In this document: piece by piece, positions 32,832 through 41,119 of the stretch
Numbering within the stretch: position 1 is the first letter of the stretch
Layout: each line of letters opens with the position of its first letter
Assembly (NCBI GenBank): GCA_934378145.1
Contig: CAKXXW010000001.1
Span: forward strand, 1-64,000
Direction: 5' to 3'
Origin: an uncultured Eubacteriales bacterium
GTDB lineage: Bacteria; Bacillota; Clostridia; Oscillospirales; CAG-272
Length of the DNA: 64,000 bases
Translations under genes and position numbers: made by a program
The notes under the pieces: generated by a model
Seen by the model: the letters and a program-made list of their open reading frames with translations, nothing else
Database searches by the model: none
What the model was told of the DNA's origin: nothing

Positions 32832-35456
32832 TCAGTAACCCTCCCTGTTACCGCCGAAGCGCCATGCGAGCTTCCGGAGGAAGTCCGCGGGTATAACGAG
32901 CAGCGACAGAAGCAGAGTGAAGGCAAGCTCGGCGGGGGTCAGCGGCACCGTCCTCAGCACCGCGCCGCCGAGATATATAAATGCTGTCTGTATCGCACAG
33001 ACCGCCGCCATAATGAGTATGAACACACGGTTTTTTTGCAGTCCCGAGAAAAGATTGAGCCTATCCGTTCGTGCGCAGAAACAGTTGAATACGCTTGAGA
33101 AAATAAAGAAGGCAAAATACGCCGTGAGAAGGCAGATATTCCCTTCCGAGGCACGGAATCTGCCCGTGATCGCCGGCATTTTCAGAAACGCTACGCCGAG
33201 CGCCAGGGTAAATCCGCTGTGAAGTATCAGACTGAATATCATATAACGGTTGAGTATCGGCTCGTCGCGCCGCTTCGGCTTTTCCCGAAGGAAGCGCGCC
33301 GCCGGCGCCTCGCCCGCGAAAGCAAGCCCGCCGAGAGTATCCATGATTATGTTTATCCATAGCATCTGGATCACCGTGACCGGTGAATCGAAGCCTATAA
33401 AAGGTCCTATCATGGATATGCCGCAGGCACAGAAATTCATCGTAAGCTGGAGACAGATAAACTTCCTGATGCTCTTGAAGACAGTTCTTCCGTAAAGCAC
33501 CGCCTTTACTATCGAGGTCAGGTTATCATCAAGAATAATAATATCGCCGGCTTCCTTCGACACCTGTGTCCCCGAACCCATGGCAAAGCCTACATCAGCC
33601 TTTCTCAGCGCGGGGGCATCATTCACTCCGTCACCCGTCATCCCGACGACAAGTCCGGCTTCCTGCGCCACGCGGACAAGCCTACTCTTATCTGTCGGAA
33701 GTGCGCGTGCGACGACCGACAGCCTCGGCAATATCTCCCGCAGCCGCAGGTCAGACATCCTTGAAAGCTCCTCCGAGGTCACGCAAATCCCGCCGTCATC
33801 CATAAGCCCGCAATCGGCGGCGATCCTTGCCGCGGTCGCTTTATTGTCGCCCGTTATCATGACGGTATGTATTCCGGCACCAGAAAGCTGCCTTACCGCC
33901 CCGCGCGACTCGGGACGCAGTCTGTCGCGGAGAAGTACCGCACATACAAAGGCAGTCTCGTTCCCCACCCTGCGCGTGACGGCTATCACACGGTTCCCGT
34001 CTGCCATAAGCGAGGAAAGGCGACTCATAAGAGCCTCACCGCCGCCGCGCGTCACCTTGCCGTCCTTGTCTATAAATGCTTTCACAGCCGGCAGGAGCTT
34101 TTCGGGCGCCCCCTTCATAAGAGTAAGGCTTTCCTTTCCCGTAAGGCTCACCGACGAGGTCTTCACCCGACTGTCAAACGGTGTCCTTGACACGACCGAA
34201 TACCCGCCGGGGCGGGCAGAACGCTTTACGGCTTCAAGCAGGGCACGGTCGGTCGAGTTACCTCCGCTGACCTTTGCTCCCGAGAGCGCCGATGATGTAT
34301 TATAATAGGAAGAAAGCAAAAACAGCCTCAAAAGCGTCGGATTTCCGTGACGCTCGAGATCTTCAAAGGATGAATATGCCGTCCCGTCGCCGAGGACTAT
34401 CCCGCAAAGCCCCGGGCGTCCCTCGGTGAGCGTTCCCGTCTTGTCGGTGAAGAGTATGTTCATGCTCCCCGCCGCTTCGATGCCCGCAGCCTTTCTGACA
34501 AGGACATTGTCCTTCATCATCCGCCGCAGGTTGGAGGCAAGCACGACGGCTATCATCATCGGAAGCCCCTCGGGAACTGCCATAACTATGACTGTGAGTC
34601 CGAGAGTGAACGCCGAGATGAGCTTTGATACGAGAAACTGTACATTGCCAAGCTTCAGCAGTATCGCCTGACCCGCAAAGCCGCTGTCAAGCACAAAAAC
34701 ATTGAAAAGGTAGGCAAGTGCCACAAGCGCAGCCATTATATAACCGATAATGCTTATCTGCTTTGCGAGCTTTGTGAGCCTTCGCCGCAGGGGACTCTCG
34801 CGCGGGTCCTCCTGTATCTCCCGCGAGATCTCTCCGATGAAGGTGGCATCTCCGACCGCGCCGACGACGGCTTCGCCCTCACCCGAGATTATTCCGCAAC
34901 CTCGGAAGACCGAAGAACGGTCGGACGGGTCGGCACGGAAGGTCTGCCCCGGGTGCTTCGTGATCTCAAGACTCTCACCCGTCAGCGCCGACTGGTCAAC
35001 GCTGATTTCTCCCGATATGAGAAGCGAGTCCGCCGGTACCGTGTCGCCCGACTGCAAAAGCACGATATCGCCGACGACTATCTCCCTTACCGGTATCTCC
35101 GAGATCACGCCCGAGCGCCTGACGCGGCAAGTGCGCGTCTCGTTCCCCTCATCGAGCTTTGAAAAGGCATTCTCGGAAGAATGCTCGGATATCGTCGAGA
35201 TCAGTGCCGCTATCAGCACCGCAGCCCCAATACCTATCGTTTCGGTGAAATTTCCGTCGCGGAAAGAAAAGATAAGGTTCACGACAAGCGCACCTATCAG
35301 TATCCTTATTATCGGGTCATTGAGATTCCCGAAAAAGCGCCGGATGAAGGTCTTTCCCTTTTTCCGCGTCAGAATGTTTGCCCCATGAAGGCGTCTCGAC
35401 TCTTCGACCTGCCCCTGTGTCAGCCCCGGATGGGGCGCTGTTTTTTTCATATCCAT
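32832..35456 (-). CDS. PMCA-type calcium-translocating P-type ATPase
   Basis: An integral membrane pump of 874 residues using ATP to export Ca2+ (or Mn2+). It has the actuator motif ALTGESLE near 165, the phosphorylation site FTDKTGTLTEG near 335, the hinge GMTGDGVNDAPAL near 615 and about ten membrane helices. The M4 motif VIVMAVPEGLP and the M6 NIIMDT of LWINIIMDTLGGLAFAGE fit the IIB (plasma-membrane) subtype rather than the SERCA type encoded at 51 kb. I start at the ATG at 35456; a TTG three codons upstream is only two bases from the AAGGACGG site. The leader contains a long inverted repeat (35475-35518). Confidence 0.9.
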   Translation of the reverse strand: MDMKKTAPHPGLTQGQVEESRRLHGANILTRKKGKTFIRRFFGNLNDPIIRILIGALVVNLIFSFRDGNFTETIGIGAAVLIAALISTISEHSSENAFSKLDEGNETRTCRVRRSGVISEIPVREIVVGDIVLLQSGDTVPADSLLISGEISVDQSALTGESLEITKHPGQTFRADPSDRSSVFRGCGIISGEGEAVVGAVGDATFIGEISREIQEDPRESPLRRRLTKLAKQISIIGYIMAALVALAYLFNVFVLDSGFAGQAILLKLGNVQFLVSKLISAFTLGLTVIVMAVPEGLPMMIAVVLASNLRRMMKDNVLVRKAAGIEAAGSMNILFTDKTGTLTEGRPGLCGIVLGDGTAYSSFEDLERHGNPTLLRLFLLSSYYNTSSALSGAKVSGGNSTDRALLEAVKRSARPGGYSVVSRTPFDSRVKTSSVSLTGKESLTLMKGAPEKLLPAVKAFIDKDGKVTRGGGEALMSRLSSLMADGNRVIAVTRRVGNETAFVCAVLLRDRLRPESRGAVRQLSGAGIHTVMITGDNKATAARIAADCGLMDDGGICVTSEELSRMSDLRLREILPRLSVVARALPTDKSRLVRVAQEAGLVVGMTGDGVNDAPALRKADVGFAMGSGTQVSKEAGDIIILDDNLTSIVKAVLYGRTVFKSIRKFICLQLTMNFCACGISMIGPFIGFDSPVTVIQMLWINIIMDTLGGLAFAGEAPAARFLREKPKRRDEPILNRYMIFSLILHSGFTLALGVAFLKMPAITGRFRASEGNICLLTAYFAFFIFSSVFNCFCARTDRLNLFSGLQKNRVFILIMAAVCAIQTAFIYLGGAVLRTVPLTPAELAFTLLLSLLVIPADFLRKLAWRFGGNREGY

Positions 35457-35474
35457 CAGATACAACCGTCCTTC

Positions 35475-35518
35475 TTTGTCCGATCCTTGGTTTATTTATA
35501 TTCGCGCCGGCGGACAAA
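35475..35518 (-). repeat. Inverted repeat in the leader of the PMCA-type ATPase
   Basis: TTTGTCCG at 35475-35482 and CGGACAAA at 35511-35518 form a perfect 8-bp inverted repeat with a 28-base loop just before the start codon. A role as operator or mRNA hairpin is inference. I see no convincing promoter for this gene. Confidence 0.45.
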
Positions 35519-35532
35519 TAACACGGAAAGGC

Positions 35533-35561
35533 TTGCTTTTTTTTGCCGGGTGTGGTAAAAT
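35533..35561 (+). promoter_or_regulatory. Promoter of the diacylglycerol kinase-like gene
   Basis: -35 TTGCTT at 35533-35538, -10 TAAAAT at 35556-35561, 17-bp spacer ending in TGTGG. Confidence 0.7.
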
Positions 35562-35589
35562 AGTATAAAATTTATCTTGGAGAATTCTG

Positions 35590-36546
35590 ATGAGGCATAT
35601 TTTTATCGTCAACCCCGCAGCGGGGCAGTCCTCACACCTTGAGGAAATCAAAAACAAGCTGAAGGCTCTGAAGGACAGACATCATGCCGAAATTTACATA
35701 ACAAAGGCTCCGCTTGACGCGACGGATTATGTCCGTCGGCGTTGTCTTGAATCACCCGATGAAAAAATGCGTTTCTACGCCTGCGGAGGCGACGGAACGC
35801 TCAACGAGGTCGTCGCGGGCGTAATAGGCGCCGAGAACGCCGAGGTATCCTGCTACCCGTGCGGAAGCGGTAACGATTATGTAAAGTGTTTCGGAGGCGC
35901 ATCTCACTTTCTCGACCTTGAAAAGCTGATGGAAAGCCGCTCGGTTCCCGTCGACGCTATGAAGGTCTGCGGCAGGTATTGCATAAATGTCTGCAATTTC
36001 GGCTTTGACGCCGTCGTTGCGGAGACCATGGCATCCGTTCGAAGAAAAAAGATAATCGGCGGAAAAAACGCCTATACGACGGGTATCGCAAAGGCCTTGT
36101 TCACTGCAAGAGACAATGAATGTCGTGTATATGCCGACGGCGAGCTTCTCAATCCCGAGGGCAGAATGCTCCTGTGCACTGTTGCAAACGGTCAGTATGT
36201 CGGCGGCTCCTACCGTTGCGCGCCGCGCTCGCTCTGTAATGACGGGCTGCTTGAGGTATGCCTTATAAAGCCGATGCCCCTGACGAAGTATTTGACTCTG
36301 ATCAAGAGCTATTCCGAGGGAAAGCACCTTGACGACAGCCGCTTTGCAAACCACCTCATGTACCGACGTGCAAAAAAGGTAGAGGTCTTTGCCGCGACCG
36401 AAGACTTCGGCGTCTGCCTTGACGGTGAGATGACAAAAGCCGAGCATTACAGCGTTGAGGTCCTCTACCGTGCCGTAAGGTTCGCAGCGCCGACCCTGCC
36501 CGTTGCCACAAAGAGAGTCGAAGAGATCTCCGAAGCGACAAAATAA
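35590..36546 (+). CDS. Diacylglycerol/lipid kinase family protein (YegS/DgkB-like)
   Basis: A soluble 318-residue lipid kinase of the DAGK catalytic fold that phosphorylates diacylglycerol or a related lipid, recycling it to phosphatidate. Motifs are IFIVNPAAGQSS near residue 4, the nucleotide loop ACGGDGTLNEVV near 65, PCGSGNDYVKCF near 95, and FDGVC-like DFGVCLDGEM near 279 with the conserved acidic residue. Length and order match DgkB-type enzymes of Firmicutes. It is a single-gene unit with its own promoter, GGAG site and terminator. Confidence 0.88.
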   Translation: MRHIFIVNPAAGQSSHLEEIKNKLKALKDRHHAEIYITKAPLDATDYVRRRCLESPDEKMRFYACGGDGTLNEVVAGVIGAENAEVSCYPCGSGNDYVKCFGGASHFLDLEKLMESRSVPVDAMKVCGRYCINVCNFGFDAVVAETMASVRRKKIIGGKNAYTTGIAKALFTARDNECRVYADGELLNPEGRMLLCTVANGQYVGGSYRCAPRSLCNDGLLEVCLIKPMPLTKYLTLIKSYSEGKHLDDSRFANHLMYRRAKKVEVFAATEDFGVCLDGEMTKAEHYSVEVLYRAVRFAAPTLPVATKRVEEISEATK

Positions 36547-36574
36547 AAAAACGAGCCTCAGGCTCGTTTTTTTT
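36547..36574. terminator. Terminator after the diacylglycerol kinase-like gene
   Basis: ACGAGCC pairs with GGCTCGT around TCA, with A- and T-runs on both sides; also usable by the converging DUF6873 gene. Confidence 0.9.
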
Positions 36575-36582
36575 GCATTACG

Positions 36583-37293
36583 CTATATAAAAAACATTGT
36601 ACCGATGTCGTAAAGAGGGTCGGGCGACAGCGCGACCGGCTCTTTTCCTTCGGTACGGCAGAAGTCGATTATCCTGTCGCCATCGGGGTGGCTCGCGGGG
36701 TCCCCGCAAAAATAAACTCGGTCGCGGTCACGCCCCGAGGCTCCGCCTATAAAGCCCCCTCCTCGACAGCCCTCAAGGCCGATACCTCCGGGAGAGATTT
36801 CAAGCACTCTGATTTTTCTCTCCCTTGCGGCTTTTGCGATACCCGCGTCGGATGTCACTATCGCGCCGTCAGAAACATGGCAGACGGAACATTCCGCATA
36901 GCCCTGACGCACAGGCGCAAGTGTGAGAGAAGCCCTTTCCGCATATCTCACGATAAGCTCCGACACCGCGTCCTTACGACAGAAGATATTTTTTCCGACC
37001 CTCGCGGCATTGAAAAGAATATCCGACGGGTATTTCTTCCCCGTCGGCTCGTATGATACGGCGATCCCGAGTCCGGTCAGGCGCGAGATCAGTTCAAGCT
37101 CGCGCTTTGCGGTCTTTGCATACCCCGCATGACAGAATATCGCATCGCCGAAAAACACAAGCATATCGGGATGCGACGCGACCGGAGCGTCAAGTGACTC
37201 CGACGGCGGCATAAGTATAGGAAAAAAGCCGCACCTGTCAAGTCCGGCGAGAGAATTTTCGGATATTCTGCAATCGACAACAGCGTATCTCAT
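36583..37293 (-). CDS. DUF6873-family protein (GME/amidinotransferase-like fold)
   Basis: A 236-residue protein starting RYAVVDCRIS, with SHPDMLVFFGD near 40, GYAECSVCHVSDGAIVTSD near 130, EISPGGIGLEGCRGGGFIGG near 162, DPASHPDGDRI near 198 and PLYDIGTMFF at the end. These match the DUF6873 family, which has the fold of guanidino-modifying enzymes such as DDAH. The conserved His and acidic residues are kept, but its substrate is unknown. No ribosome-binding site is visible before the ATG, which lies just after the rpmB terminator; translation may depend on read-through or be weak. The start matches the family's N-terminus as I know it. Confidence 0.75.
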   Translation of the reverse strand: MRYAVVDCRISENSLAGLDRCGFFPILMPPSESLDAPVASHPDMLVFFGDAIFCHAGYAKTAKRELELISRLTGLGIAVSYEPTGKKYPSDILFNAARVGKNIFCRKDAVSELIVRYAERASLTLAPVRQGYAECSVCHVSDGAIVTSDAGIAKAARERKIRVLEISPGGIGLEGCRGGGFIGGASGRDRDRVYFCGDPASHPDGDRIIDFCRTEGKEPVALSPDPLYDIGTMFFI

Positions 37294-37299
37294 ACAATT

Positions 37300-37330
37300 A
37301 AAAAATCAGGGAACGCCGAGACATTCCCTG
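37300..37330 (-). terminator. Terminator of rpmB (minus strand)
   Basis: On the minus strand CAGGGAATG pairs with CGTTCCCTG around TCTCGG, followed by ATTTTTT. Confidence 0.88.
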
Positions 37331-37352
37331 TTTTTATTCCGATACCAAATAA

Positions 37353-37541
37353 TCAGTTGGCACGGGTCACTTTGCCCGAACGAAGACATCTGGAGCAAAC
37401 ATGAACGGTCGTGGGAGTGCCGTTGACGATTGCTCTGACCTTGCGCACATTGGGCTTCCATGTTCTGTTGGTTCTACGATGCGAGTGAGAGACATTCTGT
37501 CCGAAAACGACGCCCTTTCCGCAAACATCACACTTTGCCAT
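37353..37541 (-). CDS. rpmB: 50S ribosomal protein L28
   Basis: A 62-residue ribosomal protein with the L28 start AKCDVCGKG, the segment SHSHRRTNRTWKPN near 19 and a C-terminal CSRC pair. The four cysteines (CDVC and CSRC) form the zinc-ribbon type of L28; zinc-free paralogues exist in some bacteria under zinc limitation. AGGAGGT precedes the ATG. It has its own strong promoter with an extended -10 and a strong terminator. Confidence 0.97.
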   Translation of the reverse strand: MAKCDVCGKGVVFGQNVSHSHRRTNRTWKPNVRKVRAIVNGTPTTVHVCSRCLRSGKVTRAN

Positions 37542-37609
37542 TGAATGATACCTCCTGTGGTTTTATGATAAATATAATTTTTCAATCCAATAATTCAGAC
37601 ACAAATGGT

Positions 37610-37638
37610 ATTATATCACATACCTTTTCAAATTGCAA
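37610..37638 (-). promoter_or_regulatory. Promoter of rpmB
   Basis: On the minus strand, -35 TTGCAA at 37638-37633 and -10 TATAAT at 37615-37610 with a 17-bp spacer ending in TGTGA. Confidence 0.85.
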
Positions 37639-37648
37639 GGGCTTTTTT

Positions 37649-39265
37649 TCAAATTTCCCGATTTATTTGCAATTTTCTGTCGGCGACTGGTATTCCGTCG
37701 GGTGTTTTTTCGGTTTCGACGATAAATGAGCCGAACGGTACAGTCTCCAAGGGCTTCTCATACTCGCCGCAGGTCATATCCCTAAGCGCCTTTTCGGCGC
37801 CTTCGCTTCCGACAAACGCTGCTGACTTCACATTACCGTCGGCGATAAGCTTTTGAACATAATCAAAGAGCAATCTCATATCCCGCATATCGGGAAGCCC
37901 GTCCGCACCCGTCCGCGGCGGCAGAACGCTTATCACACCCCGCCTGCGGTCGCCGACCTTATCCCATACCGGCACACCATTTATCGGCGCACGCGCGAAA
38001 ACGGTAAAGCTCTGCTTTTCCGAATCGGTCAGCGTGTTTGACTCTGCCGCAAGGCAAAGCTCTGTCCTTGCCCGATAGATCCCGAGAAGCATTGCAAGGT
38101 CTCCGCCTATATCTTTCCCGAGACGGGACGCAAGAGACAGTGTGACCTTCCTGTAATCGGCACCCGCCGCGACGAGCCTTCCGACAGCCTCGATAACAGC
38201 CTTAGCACTCGTGAGAAAATCGGGTGTCCCCACCGACAGCGCCGTATATACATTTCCGTCGCAGGTGAAATAGCCCTCAAAATCCTCGGTTTCTTCGCCG
38301 TCAAGTATGACCGAAAAGTGCTTTTCGGTATCCGCCGCGGCGCTGTCATCGCAAATATCCGCAGTGACGCGTCCGGCGTCGGCTATCGCGCGAAGGAGCG
38401 ACACCGGAAATGATATCGGGTATCCCCCGCCGTAGACCACGGTGAGCCTTTGCGCATCCGACTTTCTTCCGACCGGTCTTACATAAAGCCCGGCATCCGA
38501 AAGACGGCGGCAGACCGCAGGCACATCCGGCTGATCGACGAGAAGCAACATACTGTCGGGAAATTCCTTTGTCAGGACATCCGGAGACTGCACCCCCGAA
38601 GTTCCGTCAAAGCCGCTGAGATTCACAAATGCACTCTTCCCCGCCGCAAGCATAACGGCAAGCATTCCGCCCTTGCCCGTTTTAGCGGAAAAGATAACAT
38701 TTTTATCCGCGATCATCCTGTCGATCATATCCGTCCGTTCGCCGGCAAAGCCGGTCCCCGCGGCGGATACGAAGCAATATGTTCCCGAAGTCTCTTTCCT
38801 ACTTGTCTTCTTTACCTCGGAAGGTGCAAACCCGGTTTCGTCTGCGCCGCAGGCGAGTCTCACTCTGCCGTCCGCGTGAAGCATATCGGGCAGTTTTCCG
38901 GCCCTCTCGAGCCGAATATCCGCTGCCGTGGCAATATCAGAGAGGCGATAGCCTCCTTTTACCTCGATATTGCGTCTTATGTCATCAAAAGCCTCTCCCG
39001 CCGCCGCGCTTTCCGAACGCACCTCGGTTATACGCACATTCGACGCAAGAGTCCCGACCGCCGCAAGCCCGTCGAGCAGGTAAAGCTCCGAAAGTGTGGG
39101 GTCGCGCTTTTCGAGCTTTGTATAGACCTCGGCGATCATACGCAGCTTTGACACCGGCATATTGAGTTTATAGTAGGTACGGAGAGAGTCGAGAGCCTCT
39201 CCCTTCGCCGCTCTGAAGCCCGCTACCGCGCGGAACGGATCATATCCTCTGTCATTCGTTTCCAT
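37649..39265 (-). CDS. PurL (FGAM synthase)-derived protein lacking catalytic motifs
   Basis: An intact 538-residue frame that I recognise as a diverged piece of the large clostridial phosphoribosylformylglycinamidine synthase. Matching blocks are EKRDPTLSELYLLD (52-65), LSDIATAAD with GKLPD (108-127), GKGGMLAV near 198, RLTVVYGGG near 273, VAAGADYRKV (365-374), LLGIYRARTEL (393-403), DGNVKSAAFVG (476-486) and PFGSFIVE (510-517). In PurL the first block is followed by the SDHCRH catalytic motif; here it reads AVGTLASN. The NETHNHPTEIEPFGG nucleotide/metal block and the whole C-terminal glutaminase domain are missing. The start at 39265 follows a GGGGGA site. It is 13 bases after mtaB. A catalytically dead paralogue with another role is likely. 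Confidence 0.72.
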   Translation of the reverse strand: METNDRGYDPFRAVAGFRAAKGEALDSLRTYYKLNMPVSKLRMIAEVYTKLEKRDPTLSELYLLDGLAAVGTLASNVRITEVRSESAAAGEAFDDIRRNIEVKGGYRLSDIATAADIRLERAGKLPDMLHADGRVRLACGADETGFAPSEVKKTSRKETSGTYCFVSAAGTGFAGERTDMIDRMIADKNVIFSAKTGKGGMLAVMLAAGKSAFVNLSGFDGTSGVQSPDVLTKEFPDSMLLLVDQPDVPAVCRRLSDAGLYVRPVGRKSDAQRLTVVYGGGYPISFPVSLLRAIADAGRVTADICDDSAAADTEKHFSVILDGEETEDFEGYFTCDGNVYTALSVGTPDFLTSAKAVIEAVGRLVAAGADYRKVTLSLASRLGKDIGGDLAMLLGIYRARTELCLAAESNTLTDSEKQSFTVFARAPINGVPVWDKVGDRRRGVISVLPPRTGADGLPDMRDMRLLFDYVQKLIADGNVKSAAFVGSEGAEKALRDMTCGEYEKPLETVPFGSFIVETEKTPDGIPVADRKLQINREI

Positions 39266-39278
39266 AACTTTCCCCCGC

Positions 39279-40592
39279 TCATTCGTCCGTAACAAGACTT
39301 CCAAGGCAGATACCGCCCTGCCTGCCTTCTATCCTTACATCGGCATAGGTCGCGTGAAGATTTTTGTCGGTCCTCACCCCGACCTCAACAAATGACGCCG
39401 TATGTCCACAGAAAAGCTCACCGTCGCGCGCCTCGAAAAGCACCCTGACAGTCTGACCCTTCATACCGTCAAGAATCGCCGCGGTCATTTCCTTCTGCGC
39501 CTCAATAAGCCTTGCCGAGCGCTCGTGCTTCACCTGCGGATCCACCTGACCCGCCATAGCCGCCGCCGGAGTTCCCGCCCTGCGGCTGTAGGAAAAGATG
39601 TGCGCGTCAAGAAATCCGACCTTTTTCATAAATTCAAGCGTTTCGGTAAATTCCGCGTCGGTCTCACCCGGGAATCCCACTATCATATCGCAGGTAAGCT
39701 GTACCCCGGGAAGCGCCGCTTTCAGCCGTCCGATGCCTTCAAGTGCCATTTCGGCGCTGTAACGCCTTTTCATCCTTGCAAGGACGCTGCTGCTCCCGCT
39801 CTGCATCGAAAGGTGAAAATGAGGTGCCAGCGACCGCAGTCCCGAAATTTTCTCAACGAATTCCTTCCTGAAAAGCGAAGGGTCGAGCGAGCTGAGCCGT
39901 ATCCTCATATCATCTCCCGCGATCCCGTCCGCATCGGCAAGAAGGTCACCGAGCCTGTATCCGTCGGTAAATTCCCTTCCGTACGCGGCGGTCTCTATCC
40001 CCGTAAGCACTACCTCACGGCAACCGCCAGCCTTGAGCTGTGCGATCTCGTCAAGGACATCCGCCGCCGGCTTTGACCTTATGCTCCCCCGCGCTCGCGG
40101 GATTATGCAGTAGGTGCAGTTCGACTCACATCCGTCTTCTATTTTAATATAAGCGCGGGTGCGCGGGAAGCTCTTTATGCTCATATTCTCAAAGCCCGCA
40201 CCGCCGAGATCGTCGACCTCAACGATCGGGGGCTTCTGCTTGCCCCTCCCGACGAGGCGCAGCGCAGCATCGACCGTGCGCAGCTTGTCGCGGCAACCGC
40301 AGATATAGTCGACCCCCGAAATAGACGCCACGGAGCCGGCAGAGACCTGCGTCAGGCAGCCCGTTACTATCACGGTCGCCGAAGGGTTTTCGCTTATCGC
40401 ACGGCGTATGAACTGGCGCGACTTTCTGTCGCTCTCGCCGGTGACCGTGCAGGTGTTTATTATGTAGGCATCGCAGACCTCCGACGGATCACGGACAACA
40501 AATCCCGCCTTCTCCGCCGATTCCGCGATAGCCTCGCTCTCGTACTGATTTACCTTGCAGCCGAGAGTATATATACCGAGAGTATATTCCAT
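39279..40592 (-). CDS. mtaB: tRNA t6A37 methylthiotransferase MtaB
   Basis: A radical-SAM enzyme that converts t6A37 to ms2t6A in ANN-decoding tRNAs. The 437 residues show the MTTase domain with TLGCKVNQYESEA near residue 8 and cysteines in INTCTVTGESDRKSRQ and VTGCLTQ, the radical-SAM cluster site CESNCTYCIIPRARG near 152, and a C-terminal TRAM domain (QTVRVLFEARDGELFCGHT). The start at 40592 matches the family N-terminus and lies one base after the stop of the small lipoprotein gene, so translation is coupled; a clear ribosome-binding site is lacking. Confidence 0.93.
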   Translation of the reverse strand: MEYTLGIYTLGCKVNQYESEAIAESAEKAGFVVRDPSEVCDAYIINTCTVTGESDRKSRQFIRRAISENPSATVIVTGCLTQVSAGSVASISGVDYICGCRDKLRTVDAALRLVGRGKQKPPIVEVDDLGGAGFENMSIKSFPRTRAYIKIEDGCESNCTYCIIPRARGSIRSKPAADVLDEIAQLKAGGCREVVLTGIETAAYGREFTDGYRLGDLLADADGIAGDDMRIRLSSLDPSLFRKEFVEKISGLRSLAPHFHLSMQSGSSSVLARMKRRYSAEMALEGIGRLKAALPGVQLTCDMIVGFPGETDAEFTETLEFMKKVGFLDAHIFSYSRRAGTPAAAMAGQVDPQVKHERSARLIEAQKEMTAAILDGMKGQTVRVLFEARDGELFCGHTASFVEVGVRTDKNLHATYADVRIEGRQGGICLGSLVTDE

Positions 40593-40593
40593 A

Positions 40594-40878
40594 TCAATAG
40601 TACTTTGACCAACCTTCGTCATCCTTTGTGGTTCCCGACGCAGTGGGTTCGGGGCTTTTTTCGGTAATGCTTTCGGACGCACTTTCTCCGCTGTCACCCG
40701 CAGTCCCCGACTGCGAAGGCTTTTCCGTATCGCCGGTATCAGAAGGCGCTTCGCTTACGGGATCACCGGATGCCGAGCTTCCGTCAGGCTGTTCGCCGTC
40801 GGTACATGACGCAAAAGCAATTATGATAAGCAGAACGGCAAGCAAAGCCGCCGAAAGTCCGATAGTTTTTCTTTTCAC
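40594..40878 (-). CDS. Small Ser/Asp/Glu-rich lipoprotein
   Basis: A 94-residue predicted lipoprotein: positive MKRKTIG, hydrophobic LSAALLAVLLIIIAF, lipobox ASC near residue 24, then a low-complexity tail of Ser, Gly, Asp, Glu, Pro and Thr that looks like a disordered linker without a domain. It starts with GTG at 40878 after an AAAGGAG site. The function is unknown. It has a consensus promoter and leads directly into mtaB, so it may act mainly as the leader gene of that operon. Confidence 0.68.
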   Translation of the reverse strand: MKRKTIGLSAALLAVLLIIIAFASCTDGEQPDGSSASGDPVSEAPSDTGDTEKPSQSGTAGDSGESASESITEKSPEPTASGTTKDDEGWSKYY

Positions 40879-40910
40879 AACCGTCTCTCCTTTATTGCTG
40901 TATACATTAT

Positions 40911-40939
40911 ATTATACTGTATTTTCCCTCCCCTGTCAA
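40911..40939 (-). promoter_or_regulatory. Promoter of the lipoprotein-mtaB operon
   Basis: On the minus strand, perfect TTGACA at 40939-40934 and perfect TATAAT at 40916-40911 with a 17-bp spacer. Confidence 0.88.
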
Positions 40940-41030
40940 GCAATAATAATATGGATCGGACGCTTTGGCGGTCAGTATTTGCGTCTGCTTACAATTTACA
41001 ATTTGTTAATATCTTTTTGCCTGCCGCCTA

Positions 41031-41059
41031 TTGACAAAATGAGTTGATTGAGGTAATAT
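41031..41059 (+). promoter_or_regulatory. Promoter of the hrcA-dnaK heat-shock operon
   Basis: -35 TTGACA at 41031-41036, -10 TAATAT at 41054-41059, 17-bp spacer. The CIRCE operator starts 11 bases downstream of the -10. Confidence 0.85.
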
Positions 41060-41070
41060 TATAGCATCAG

Positions 41071-41097
41071 TTAGCACTTAAGTGCATTGAGTGCTAA
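41071..41097 (+). promoter_or_regulatory. CIRCE operator (HrcA-binding inverted repeat)
   Basis: TTAGCACTT-N9-GAGTGCTAA, which is the CIRCE consensus TTAGCACTC-N9-GAGTGCTAA with a single change in the left arm. It lies over the expected transcription start, where HrcA blocks transcription until heat shock. Confidence 0.95.
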
Positions 41098-41119
41098 AGC
41101 CTGACTAAGGAGGTCGGTT

